A stretch of DNA of 64,000 bases from Streptomyces viridiviolaceus (GTDB lineage: Bacteria; Actinomycetota; Actinomycetes; Streptomycetales; Streptomycetaceae): NCBI RefSeq assembly GCF_014650995.1, contig NZ_BMWA01000026.1, forward strand, positions 62,001-126,000, in the 5' to 3' direction. Below the pieces are notes generated by a model. It did no database searches and had not been told where the DNA came from. It was given only the letters and a program-made list of their open reading frames with translations. Position 1 is the stretch's first letter. The number at the start of each line of letters is the position of its first letter. Both the position numbers and the translations under genes were made by a program. Shown here in pieces: positions 17,339 to 25,383 of the stretch.

Positions 17339-18757
17339 ATGTTCGATCCGGTCATAGCGCCCAGCGGTACGCTGCTCGGCCTGCTCCAGCGGGGTCGCGG
17401 CGACGGCACGCTGCACGCGCTCACCGCCCCGCGCGCCGAGGCGCTCGCTGCCCTGAACCACTGTGTGCTGCGCGACCCCCGCCACGACTGGCAGGTGGAG
17501 AACCGCTCCCTCTACTACGCCCGTCTCTACCTGGACCTGAACGGCGAACTGGACGCGATCGAGGCCCACCTCTTCGACCCCGAGGACGTCCTCGACGCCG
17601 ACGAGTCACGCACCGGACTCGCCCTCGCGGTCCTCGGTCACCTCGCCTCCTACGGCAGGCGGGACGCGCTGGACCTGCTGCGCAGGTACGCCGCCCACGG
17701 CGTCAGCTGGGCCTGGGCCCTCGACGAGCTGGCGCTGCGCGACGACGACGCCGGTCTGCGCGCCCTCGCGGAGCCCGTGCTCGCGCGTTTCCCCCGCGAT
17801 CCCGAGGGGGAGGCCGAGCTGGCCGCAGCCGTGCGGGACGCCTTCGAACCCAGGCCCTGGCGGCTGTGGGCCGAGGATCCGCGCGAATCGATCGCCACGC
17901 GCGTGCGTGCCGCACAGGAGGCCGGCTGTTTCGACCGCTGGCAGCGGCAGATGCGCCCCACCGGACCCCGACCGGGCTGGAGCGTGCGGGCGGTGTTCGA
18001 GTGGGCCCAGCAGGGCATCGAACGCGGCGCCGCGCTGCACGTCCCGGCGGCCCGCTGTCTCGCGGCCGTCGCCGGCCCGGAGGACCGTCCCGAGATCGTG
18101 GAAGCCGCGAGGTCCGGCGACGAGGGCGCCCGCTGCACCGCCCTGCGCTATCTCGCCGACAGCAATGATCCCGATGCCCTCGATCTCATCGAGGGTGCCG
18201 TGATCACCGGCTCGACGCCGGTCGTGGAGGCCGCCGTCGACGCCTTCGAGCGCATGCGCAGCGTCGCCGCCGTGGACCGGGCGCGCGGCTGGGCCCACCG
18301 GCCCGACGCCCTCGGCGCCGCCGCCGGCCGGGTGCTCGCCTGCCGGGGTGGGGCGCGGGACCGCGACCTCGTCCTCGCCGCACTGCGTGAGGCGGTGCGC
18401 GGGGAAGGGCCCGACGCGCCGACCCTGTGGACCCTCGTCGACGGCACCGGCCGGCTCGGCATCGCCTGCGCCGCCCCCGTGCTGCGGCACATCTACCGCG
18501 AGACCGCCTCCTCCCACCTGCGCGGCCGGGCCGCCCGCGCGCTGGCCGCCACCGACCCGTCCTTCCCCGCCGGCTTCGCCGTCGAGTGCCTGTGGGACTG
18601 CGAGGAGACCACCCGCGAGGTCGCCGCCAGGTACGCCGAGACCGGAGACAACCGCGTCGTCGAGCGGCTGCGCCGGCTCGCCGCCGACCCGGCCGAGGAG
18701 GCCGAGGTCCAGACGGCCGTACGGAGCCGGATCGGACCGGACGCGCCTGCGGTGTGA
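17339..18757 (+). CDS. HEAT-repeat protein of unknown function
   Basis: A 472-aa all-helical protein built from tandem HEAT-like helical pairs, most obvious between about residues 235 and 455 (for example AARCLAAVAG, DRPEIVEAARSGDEGARCTALRYLAD, LIEGAVITGSTPVVEAAVDAF, HLRGRAARALAATDPSF). HEAT arrays are scaffolds for protein binding; no catalytic residues are seen and no membrane segment. I took ATG 17339 (site GAGG eleven bases upstream) over the GTG at 17324, which would add five residues. A 10-bp-stem hairpin follows. The specific role is unknown. Confidence 0.85.
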   Translation: MFDPVIAPSGTLLGLLQRGRGDGTLHALTAPRAEALAALNHCVLRDPRHDWQVENRSLYYARLYLDLNGELDAIEAHLFDPEDVLDADESRTGLALAVLGHLASYGRRDALDLLRRYAAHGVSWAWALDELALRDDDAGLRALAEPVLARFPRDPEGEAELAAAVRDAFEPRPWRLWAEDPRESIATRVRAAQEAGCFDRWQRQMRPTGPRPGWSVRAVFEWAQQGIERGAALHVPAARCLAAVAGPEDRPEIVEAARSGDEGARCTALRYLADSNDPDALDLIEGAVITGSTPVVEAAVDAFERMRSVAAVDRARGWAHRPDALGAAAGRVLACRGGARDRDLVLAALREAVRGEGPDAPTLWTLVDGTGRLGIACAAPVLRHIYRETASSHLRGRAARALAATDPSFPAGFAVECLWDCEETTREVAARYAETGDNRVVERLRRLAADPAEEAEVQTAVRSRIGPDAPAV

Positions 18758-18803
18758 GGGAGCCGTGATCATGCGGCCACCGGTGTGAACGACGGGTGAC
18801 CCG

Positions 18804-18836
18804 CGGGTCAGGCGGGCGTGGCCGCGGCCTGACCCG
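18804..18836 (+). terminator. Terminator after the HEAT-repeat gene
   Basis: CGGGTCAGGC (18804-18813) pairs perfectly with GCCTGACCCG (18827-18836) around a 13-base GC-rich loop, 47 bases after the stop codon. Confidence 0.7.
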
Positions 18837-18927
18837 TCCGGGTGGGCAGCGCAACGCTCATGGGACGTTCCCTGTCCGGAAAGATCGACGTTGACGCGGG
18901 CACGTCCAGTCCGGCGACAACACGGGT

Positions 18928-20055
18928 ATGCGTGTCGTCATCGTGACCGAATCCTTTCCCCCCGATGTGAACGGCGTGGCCCACTGCGCGCTCCAGACCG
19001 CCCGGCACCTCGTCGACCGCGGTCACGCCTGTGTCGTCGTCGCACCGGCAACCGCTCCCGGCAACGGGTCCGACGCCCACGCGCCGTGCCCCGTCGTCCG
19101 CGTCCCCTCCCTTCCGCTCCCCGGCTACCCCCAGGTCCGCGTCGCCCTCCCCAGCCGACGGGTCGCCGCGGCCATCGCCGAGCACCGCGCCGACCTGGTC
19201 CACCTGGCCAGCCCCTTCGTCCTCGGCGTCCGCGGCATGGCGGCCGCCGCCCGGCTCGGTGTCCCCGCGGTCGCCGTCTACCAGACCGACCTCGCGGGAT
19301 ACGCCCGCACGTACATGGGGGCGGGCGAGGCAGCGGCCTGGCGGCGCATCCGCTCCGTGCACGGCGCCGCCGACCTCACCCTCGCCCCCTCCAGCGCCGC
19401 CCTGCAGGACCTCCAGGCGCACGGCGTGCCCCGGCTCGGGCTCTGGCCGCGCGGTGTGGACACCGTCCGCTTCCGGCCGGGCCTGCGCGACGAGGCGCTG
19501 CGCCGGGAGCTCGCCCCGGGCGGCGAGCTGATCGTCGGCTACGTCGGGCGGCTCGCCCCCGAGAAGCAGGTCGAGCTGCTGGCCGGCGCCTGCCACCTGG
19601 ACGGCGTACGGGTCGTGGTCGTCGGCGACGGGCCCAGCCGCCCCGGGCTGGAACAGGCCCTGCCCGGCGTCGTCTTCCTCGGCCGCCGTACCGGCGACGA
19701 CCTCGCCCGGATCTTCGCCTCGCTGGACGTCTTCGCGCACACCGGTCCCTTCGAGACGTTCTGCCAGACCGTCCAGGAGGCCATGGCGAGCGGCGTGCCG
19801 GTGGTCGCGCCCGCCGCCGGCGGTCCGCTGGACCTGGTCACCCACGGACGCACCGGACTGCTGGTGCCGCCGCGCGACGCCGCCGCCGTACGGGACGCGG
19901 TGCGGGCCCTGGCCGCCGACCCCGGGCTGCGGGCCGCCTACGGAGCGGCCGGGCGGGCGACCGTCGAGGGGCGCACCTGGGCTGCCGTCGGCGATCAGCT
20001 GATCGGGCACTACGCGGACGTGCTCGCCTCGCGGAAGGCGGTGCTGGCGGCATGA
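18928..20055 (+). CDS. GT4 glycosyltransferase, mannosyltransferase-like
   Basis: A 375-aa GT-B enzyme of family GT4, similar in layout to the GDP-mannose-dependent alpha-mannosyltransferase MgtA of actinobacteria. The N-domain opens with VVIVTESFPPDVNGVA and ends near PRGVDTVRFRPGLR; the C-domain holds VGYVGRLAPEKQVELL, the GDGP loop and the EX7E motif in FETFCQTVQEAMASGVPVV (both Glu present). The acceptor is probably a lipid or lipoglycan but this is inference. It is the first gene of a tightly coupled three-gene operon: its stop overlaps the next ATG (ATGA). Confidence 0.9.
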   Translation: MRVVIVTESFPPDVNGVAHCALQTARHLVDRGHACVVVAPATAPGNGSDAHAPCPVVRVPSLPLPGYPQVRVALPSRRVAAAIAEHRADLVHLASPFVLGVRGMAAAARLGVPAVAVYQTDLAGYARTYMGAGEAAAWRRIRSVHGAADLTLAPSSAALQDLQAHGVPRLGLWPRGVDTVRFRPGLRDEALRRELAPGGELIVGYVGRLAPEKQVELLAGACHLDGVRVVVVGDGPSRPGLEQALPGVVFLGRRTGDDLARIFASLDVFAHTGPFETFCQTVQEAMASGVPVVAPAAGGPLDLVTHGRTGLLVPPRDAAAVRDAVRALAADPGLRAAYGAAGRATVEGRTWAAVGDQLIGHYADVLASRKAVLAA

Positions 20056-21209
20056 GCGCGCTGCGGATAGTCCGGCTGGCCAACTTCGTCGCGCCCGCCT
20101 CGGGCGGCCTGCGCACCGCGCTGCGCGAGCTGGGCAAGGGCTACGCGGCGGCCGGGCACGACCCCGTCCTCGTCGTCCCCGGCGAGCGCGCCGACGACCG
20201 GGAGACCGAGCAGGGCCGGGTGATCACGCTGCCGGGTCCCCCGCTTCCCGGCACCGGCGGCTACCGGGTGCTGACCGACAGGCGGCGGGTGGCCACCCTG
20301 CTGGAACAGCTGGCGCCCGACCGCCTGGAGGTGTCCGACCGCACCACCCTGCGCTGGACCGGCAAGTGGGCCCGACGCGCTCGGGTGCCCGCCGTGATGG
20401 TCTCCCACGAGACCGCCGACGGTGTGCTGCGCACCTGGGGCCTGCCTCAGGGAGCGGCCCGGCGCACCGCCGACGCCCTCAACACCCGTACGGCGCACAC
20501 GTACGCGCGCGTGGTGTGCACCACGGAGTTCGCCGAACGGGAGTTCGTGCGGATCGGTGCACGCAACGTCGTACGGGCCCCGCTGGGCGTCGACCTGACC
20601 GGACGGCATCCGGAACTGCGCGATGCGGGGCTGAGGGACCGGTACGCGCGCGCGGAGGAGACCCTCCTCGTGATGTGCTCCCGGCTGTCCGTGGAGAAGC
20701 GGCCCGGCACGGCGCTCGACGCGCTGGAGGCACTGCTGCGGCGCGGCGGCCGGGCGGTACTGGTGGTGGCCGGGGACGGGCCGCTGCGCCCGCGGCTCGA
20801 ACAGCGGGCGCGGGAGCGCGGGTTGCCGGTGACGTTCCTGGGCCATGTCGCCGACCGCGGGCTGCTCGCCGCACTGCAGGCCTCGGCCGACGTGTGCCTG
20901 GCACCGGGGCCGGCCGAGACCTTCGGGCTCGCCGCTCTCGAGGCGATGGCGTGCGGAACGCCCGTGGTGGCGAGCGCGTCGTCCGCCCTGCCGGAGGTGA
21001 TCGGCTCCGCCGGGGCCGTCGCCGCCGACCACGGGGAGGCCTTCGCCGACGCCGTGGAAGGGCTGCTGACGCGCCCGGAGACGGACCGGCGGGAGGCGGC
21101 ACGCGCGCGTGCGGAGTGCTTCGGCTGGGACACGGCGGTCGCCGCGTTCCTCGCCGCGCACGACGCGACGCTCCCGGCGCTTCCCGTGGTGCCGGAGGGC
21201 GTGTCATGA
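20052..21209 (+). CDS. GT4 glycosyltransferase (second of the pair)
   Basis: A 385-aa GT-B enzyme starting at ATG 20052 within the stop of the previous gene. N-domain: RIVRLANFVAPASGGLRTAL and the linker APLGVDLTGRHP. C-domain: LVMCSRLSVEKRPGTALDAL, VAGDGPLRPRLE, LGHVADRGLLAALQASADV, and the EX7E motif in AETFGLAALEAMACGTPVV. It is a paralogue of the first enzyme in the operon, so the two may add successive sugars to one acceptor. The start codon of the SGNH hydrolase overlaps its stop (ATGA). Confidence 0.9.
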   Translation: MSALRIVRLANFVAPASGGLRTALRELGKGYAAAGHDPVLVVPGERADDRETEQGRVITLPGPPLPGTGGYRVLTDRRRVATLLEQLAPDRLEVSDRTTLRWTGKWARRARVPAVMVSHETADGVLRTWGLPQGAARRTADALNTRTAHTYARVVCTTEFAEREFVRIGARNVVRAPLGVDLTGRHPELRDAGLRDRYARAEETLLVMCSRLSVEKRPGTALDALEALLRRGGRAVLVVAGDGPLRPRLEQRARERGLPVTFLGHVADRGLLAALQASADVCLAPGPAETFGLAALEAMACGTPVVASASSALPEVIGSAGAVAADHGEAFADAVEGLLTRPETDRREAARARAECFGWDTAVAAFLAAHDATLPALPVVPEGVS

Positions 21210-22054
21210 CACGCCTCCGGTTCGTGGCCCTCGGCGACTCGTTGACCGAGGGCGTGGGCGACCCCGTCGAGAACGGGTGGCGCGGCTGGGCCGCGCTGCT
21301 CGCCCCCGGACTCGCCGAGGAACCCGCCGAGTTCACCAACCTCGCCGTCAGCGGGGCGCAGACGCGGGACGTGCTGGAGCGGCAGTTGCCGGCCGGCCTC
21401 GCCGAGCGGCCCGACGTCGCGTCCGTCGTCGTCGGTGTCAACGACACCCTGCGTTGCACCTTCGACCTCCACGCCGTCGCCGCCCGGCTCGACACCGTGT
21501 ACGCCGCCTTCACCGGGCGCGGCGCGCTGCTGCTCACCGCGTGCCTGCCCGACCCGGGCACGATGCTGGGGCTGCCGGGGGCGCTGGCCCGTCCGCTGGC
21601 CCGGCGGCAGCGGGCGGTCAACGCCGTGATCCACGCGCTGTCGGAGCGATACGGGGCCGTGCATCTGCACGCCTGCGAGGGCGACTGGATCACGGACCGC
21701 GCGATGTGGAGCGCGGACCGGCTGCACCCCGGCGAACGGGGACACCGGCAACTGGCCCTGCGTTTCCACGCGCTGCTCGCCGAACGCGGCGCCGCCACCG
21801 GGCCCGCGCCCTCACCCGAGGCCGAGTTGCCGGCCCCCACCAGGTCGGCCTCCCTGTGGTGGCTGGCCACCGCGGGCACCGGCTGGGTGGCCCGGCGCTG
21901 CGCCGACCTGCTGCCGCAACTGCTGACACTGGCCGCGGACGAACTGCGCCACCACGCCCGCGGGACGACCGCCCGGCTCGACCTGCGCACGTCGGCCGCG
22001 GTGTCGGCGGCCCTCGCGTCGCTGTCGGTGGCGGAGCGGGCGGACGCGGCGTGA
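21206..22054 (+). CDS. SGNH/GDSL hydrolase
   Basis: A 282-aa esterase-fold protein. Block I is VALGDSLTEG with the catalytic Ser, block III is VVGVNDT, and block V is SADRLHPGERGH with the catalytic Asp and His. There is no signal peptide. The C-terminal 60 residues beyond the domain (from SASLWWLATAGTGWVARR on) are helical and amphipathic and could touch the membrane. It is translationally coupled to the two glycosyltransferases, suggesting that it removes or moves an acyl group on the same glycoconjugate; the true substrate is unknown. Confidence 0.9.
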   Translation: MTRLRFVALGDSLTEGVGDPVENGWRGWAALLAPGLAEEPAEFTNLAVSGAQTRDVLERQLPAGLAERPDVASVVVGVNDTLRCTFDLHAVAARLDTVYAAFTGRGALLLTACLPDPGTMLGLPGALARPLARRQRAVNAVIHALSERYGAVHLHACEGDWITDRAMWSADRLHPGERGHRQLALRFHALLAERGAATGPAPSPEAELPAPTRSASLWWLATAGTGWVARRCADLLPQLLTLAADELRHHARGTTARLDLRTSAAVSAALASLSVAERADAA

Positions 22055-22087
22055 GCGTCGGCGCGCCGGCGGACGCCCGGTGCCGTG

Positions 22088-22103
22088 GGCGCCCGCAGGC
22101 GCC
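22088..22103. terminator. Short hairpin between convergent genes
   Basis: GGCGCC (22088-22093), loop CGCA and GGCGCC (22098-22103) form a 6-bp stem shortly after the SGNH gene. The rest of the 187-base gap holds nothing recognisable. Confidence 0.35.
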
Positions 22104-22241
22104 GGTGCACGCGTGCGACGACGACGCCTGTGCGGGGAACCAGGAGCCGGCCGGCCGGCCCCCGCACGCGGTGCGTCGGTGCTTCCAGGCGTCGGCGTCG
22201 GCCGACCGCACGCGGCACGGCCCTCGCTGCCACGCCCGTGT

Positions 22242-23111
22242 TCAGCGCCTGCGTACGGCCACGAACCGCACCGGCGTGCCCGGCACCGCCTGGGCCGCCG
22301 CCGGGAGGTCGGCGGCGCGGACCACGCCGATCACCGGGTAGCCGCCGGTCGTCGGATGGTCGGCCAGGAACACCACCGGCCTGCCGTCGGGCGGCACCTG
22401 CACCGCCCCCAGCACCATGCCCTCACTGGGCAGTTCACCCGGCCGGGCCCGTTGCAGAGCGGGCCCGTCCATGCGCAGCCCGATGCGGTTGCTCGCGGGC
22501 GACACCCGGTACGGACGGGAGGTGAACGTCCGTACCGCCTCGGGCGTGAACCAGTCGTCGCGCGGGCCCGGCGTGACCCGCAGCACCAGCTCGGCCGGGG
22601 GCGCCGGCTGCGGAGCGACGTCCACGCGCGCGTGCGGCTCGCGCGGACGGCCCAGGGGCAGCACGGCGCCGTCGGTGAGGGGCGGCGGCCCGAGCCCGGA
22701 CAGCAGGTCGGTGGAGCGGCTGCCGAGCACCGGCTCGACCAGGATGCCGCCGGAGACGGCCACATAGGTGCGGACACCGGAGTCGGCCGCCCCGACGTTC
22801 AGCAGCGCCCCCGCGGGGACGTCGACCGGCGCTCCCCAGGGCACCGGGCGGCCGTCCACGGTCACCCGGCAGGGCGCGCCGCCGACCGCCACGGTGACCG
22901 CGGAGCGCGGGCGCAGGGCACAGCCGTCGAGGGTGGTCTCCAGGACGGCGGCCTCGGGCGGATCGCCGACCAGCCGGTTGACCAGCGCCGCCGCGGGGGC
23001 GTCGAGCGCGCCCGAGCGGGGCACACCGAGGTGGGCGTGCCCGGGACGGCCCAGGTCCTGGACCGTGGTCAGGGCCCCGGCCCGGACCACGGCGAGCGCA
23101 CGGTCGGTCAT
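22242..23111 (-). CDS. pxpC: 5-oxoprolinase subunit C (allophanate hydrolase subunit 2 family)
   Basis: A 289-aa subunit of the ATP-dependent 5-oxoprolinase PxpABC, which opens 5-oxoproline (pyroglutamate) to glutamate. It has the family hallmarks: GALTTVQDLGRPGHAHLGVPRSGALDAPA at the start, RVTVDGRPVPWG in the middle, and DRPALQRARPGELPSEGMVLGAVQVPPDG-like sequence near the end (here as two shorter blocks, SNRIGLRMDGPAL and GELPSEGMVLGAVQVP). ATG 23111 shares one base with the pxpB stop (TGATG). Last gene of the pxpA-B-C run. Confidence 0.95.
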   Translation of the reverse strand: MTDRALAVVRAGALTTVQDLGRPGHAHLGVPRSGALDAPAAALVNRLVGDPPEAAVLETTLDGCALRPRSAVTVAVGGAPCRVTVDGRPVPWGAPVDVPAGALLNVGAADSGVRTYVAVSGGILVEPVLGSRSTDLLSGLGPPPLTDGAVLPLGRPREPHARVDVAPQPAPPAELVLRVTPGPRDDWFTPEAVRTFTSRPYRVSPASNRIGLRMDGPALQRARPGELPSEGMVLGAVQVPPDGRPVVFLADHPTTGGYPVIGVVRAADLPAAAQAVPGTPVRFVAVRRR

Positions 23112-23743
23112 CACGCCTCCACCGGTCTCGCCGGTCCCACCGGAACGAACCGCACGCGCGTGCCCGGCGACAGCAGCGCCGCCGGTACGCGCGTGTGGTC
23201 CCACAGCACGGTGTCCGTGGTGCCGATCAGCTGCCAGCCGCCCGGCGAGGAACGCGGGTACACGCCCGTGTAGGGGCCCGCCAGCGCCACCGAGCCGGCC
23301 GGGACGGCCGTGCGCGGAGTGGCCCGTCGCGGGACGTCGTATCGCGCGGGCAGGCCGGTCAGGTAGCCGAAGCCGGGTGCGAACCCGCAGAAGGCGACGC
23401 GGAACTCGGTGCCCGCGTGGACACGGACCACCTCCTCCTGGGCCACGCCCCAGTGCGCGGCGACGTCGGCCAGGTCGGGGCCGTCGTAGCGGACCGGGAT
23501 CTCCACGACGTCGCCCGTGCGCGGGGGAGCGGGTGGCACCTCGGCGGCGGTCAGTTCCGATGCCAGCCGGGCCGGGTCGGCGAGGCCGTCCAGGAGGACC
23601 GTGCGGGCCGCAGGGACGATCTCCCGGACCGTCAGGGCGCCCTCCGCGCGGCGCCGCACCAACTCGGCGTGCAGCGCCTGGGCCTCGTCGCCCGAGGAGA
23701 CCTCGACGAGCAGGGCGTCGTCACCGACCGGCAGGACGTTCAC
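23111..23743 (-). CDS. pxpB: 5-oxoprolinase subunit B (allophanate hydrolase subunit 1 family)
   Basis: A 210-aa subunit (PxpB/KipI-like) that forms a heteromer with PxpC. Typical blocks: LPVGDDALLVEV at the N-terminus, EIPVRYDGPDLADVAAHWG, FCGFAPGFGYLTGLP, PRTAVPAGSVALAG and YPRSSPGGWQLIG. It begins at GTG 23743, which overlaps the pxpA stop by four bases (GTGA). The frame is open for hundreds of codons upstream but that is antisense shadow. Confidence 0.95.
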   Translation of the reverse strand: MNVLPVGDDALLVEVSSGDEAQALHAELVRRRAEGALTVREIVPAARTVLLDGLADPARLASELTAAEVPPAPPRTGDVVEIPVRYDGPDLADVAAHWGVAQEEVVRVHAGTEFRVAFCGFAPGFGYLTGLPARYDVPRRATPRTAVPAGSVALAGPYTGVYPRSSPGGWQLIGTTDTVLWDHTRVPAALLSPGTRVRFVPVGPARPVEA

Positions 23744-24498
23744 GCGAAGGCCTCCACCCGGACGCCGGCGGCCTCCAGCCGCTCCCGGACCCGGCGGGCC
23801 AGGTCCACCGCGCCGGGCGTGTCGCCGTGCACGCACAGGGAACGCGCGCGCACCTCGATGCGTGCCCCGGAGCGGGCGACGACCGTGCCCGAGCGGGCCA
23901 GGCCCACCGAGCGCTCCACCACGGCCTCCGGATCGGCGATCACGGCGCCGTCCCGGCCGCGCGGCACCAGTGTGCCCTGGTCGGTGTAGGCGCGGTCCGC
24001 GAACGCCTCGGTGACGACCGGCAGTCCGGCCTTTCCGGCCAGTTCCAGCACGCGCGAGCCCGGCAGGCCGAGCACGGGCAGCGCGCCGCCCGCGAGGAGC
24101 ACGCCCTCGACGACCGCGGCGGCCTGAGCCTCGTCGTGCACGACGCGGTTGTAGAGGGCGCCGTGCGGCTTGACGTACGCCACGCGTGCGCCCGCCGCGC
24201 GCGCGAAGACCTCCAGGGCGCCGATCTGGTACGCCACCTCGGCCGCCAGTTCGGCGGGCGGCACGTCCATCGCGCGCCGCCCGAACCCGGCCAGGTCCCG
24301 GTAGGAGACCTGGGCGCCGACCGCCACGCCCCGCGCGGCCGCCAGTTCGCACACCCGGCGCATGGTGGCCGGGTCCCCGGCGTGGAAGCCGCAGGCCACG
24401 TTGGCGCTGGTGACGACCGAGAGCAGGCCCTCGTCGTCGGTGAGCCGCCAGCGGCCGAAGCCCTCGCCGAGGTCGGCGTTGAGGTCGATCGAGGTCAT
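23740..24498 (-). CDS. pxpA: 5-oxoprolinase subunit A (LamB/YcsF family)
   Basis: A 252-aa LamB/YcsF protein with all family signatures: DLNADLGEGFG at the very start, SANVACGFHAGDP, VGAQVSYRDLAGFGRR, YVKPHGALYN, and SLCVHGDTPGAV near the end. It is the catalytic partner of PxpBC. ATG 24498 is preceded by GGAG. It follows the DUF1445 hydro-lyase gene by 51 bases, so transporter, hydro-lyase and pxpABC form one catabolic transcription unit opposite a GntR regulator. Confidence 0.96.
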   Translation of the reverse strand: MTSIDLNADLGEGFGRWRLTDDEGLLSVVTSANVACGFHAGDPATMRRVCELAAARGVAVGAQVSYRDLAGFGRRAMDVPPAELAAEVAYQIGALEVFARAAGARVAYVKPHGALYNRVVHDEAQAAAVVEGVLLAGGALPVLGLPGSRVLELAGKAGLPVVTEAFADRAYTDQGTLVPRGRDGAVIADPEAVVERSVGLARSGTVVARSGARIEVRARSLCVHGDTPGAVDLARRVRERLEAAGVRVEAFA

Positions 24499-24549
24499 GT
24501 CTCAAGTGTCTCCGGTTTCCTGCTCCGCTCGGGACTTCCGAGGCGCCCG

Positions 24550-25383
24550 TCACACCACGCGGTACTGCTCGTCGCGGGTGTCCGTGAGGAACATCTGCCC
24601 CGGCGCGTGGGTGATGGCGAAGGGCGGGCGCGAGGCCATCACCGCCGCCTGCGGGGTGACCCCGCAGGCCCAGAACACCGGGATGTCGTCCTCCTCGGCG
24701 TCCACCGGATCGCCGAAGTCGGGCCTCGCGAGGTCCTCGATGCCGAGCGCCGAGGGGTCGCCGCAGTGCACGGGGCTGCCGTGCACCGCCGGGAGCAGAC
24801 CGGTCTCCCGGATGGCCGCCGACAGGTGCCGGGGCGGCACCGGGCGCATCGACACCACCATCGGTCCGTGCAGCCGCCCCGCCGGACGGCACTGCCGTGT
24901 GGTGACGTACATCGGCACGTTGCGGCCCTGTTCGACGTGCCGGATCGGGACGCCCGCACCGGTCAGCGCCCACTCGAAGGTGAAGCTGCAGCCGATCAGG
25001 AACGACACCAGGTCGTCCCGCCAGTGGGCGCGCACGTCCGTCGGCTCGTCCACCAGCTCGCCGTCCCGCCACACCCGGTAGCGCGGCAGATCGGTGCGCA
25101 GGTCCGCTCCGTCGGCGAGCGCGGTCGTCCAGGAGCCGGCGTCGGTGACGTCGAGGACCGGGCAGGGTTTCGGGTTGCGGGTGCAGAACAGCAGCATGTC
25201 GTAGGCCCAGTCGGCGGGCACCGAGATCAGGTTGGCCTGGGTGTGGCCGGCCGCGACGCCGGCGGTGGGGCCGGCCAGGCCGTCCCGGAACCGGGCGCGG
25301 GCCGTCTGCGCGCTCCACGCGTGCGCGTGCTCGTCGACGAGGGCGAGCGGCCGGTCCTCGGCCATGCCATGCGTGCGCTTCAC
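24550..25383 (-). CDS. DUF1445 putative hydro-lyase (D-glutamate cyclase-like), internal start
   Basis: If started at its own GTG 25383 the protein has 277 aa, the normal length for the DUF1445 family. Blocks seen: TAGVAAGHTQANLISVP, WAYDMLLFCTRNPKPCPVLDVTD, DLVSFLIGCSFTFEWAL, RNVPMYVTTRQCRPAG, GPMVVSMRP, and the C-terminal FWACGVTPQAAVMASRPPFAITHAPGQMF split over two motifs. The reaction of bacterial members is not settled, though the family is related to D-glutamate cyclase, which makes 5-oxo-D-proline; that fits its place directly before pxpABC. It also forms the C-terminal part of the fused frame described for the transporter. Confidence 0.85.
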   Translation of the reverse strand: MKRTHGMAEDRPLALVDEHAHAWSAQTARARFRDGLAGPTAGVAAGHTQANLISVPADWAYDMLLFCTRNPKPCPVLDVTDAGSWTTALADGADLRTDLPRYRVWRDGELVDEPTDVRAHWRDDLVSFLIGCSFTFEWALTGAGVPIRHVEQGRNVPMYVTTRQCRPAGRLHGPMVVSMRPVPPRHLSAAIRETGLLPAVHGSPVHCGDPSALGIEDLARPDFGDPVDAEEDDIPVFWACGVTPQAAVMASRPPFAITHAPGQMFLTDTRDEQYRVV

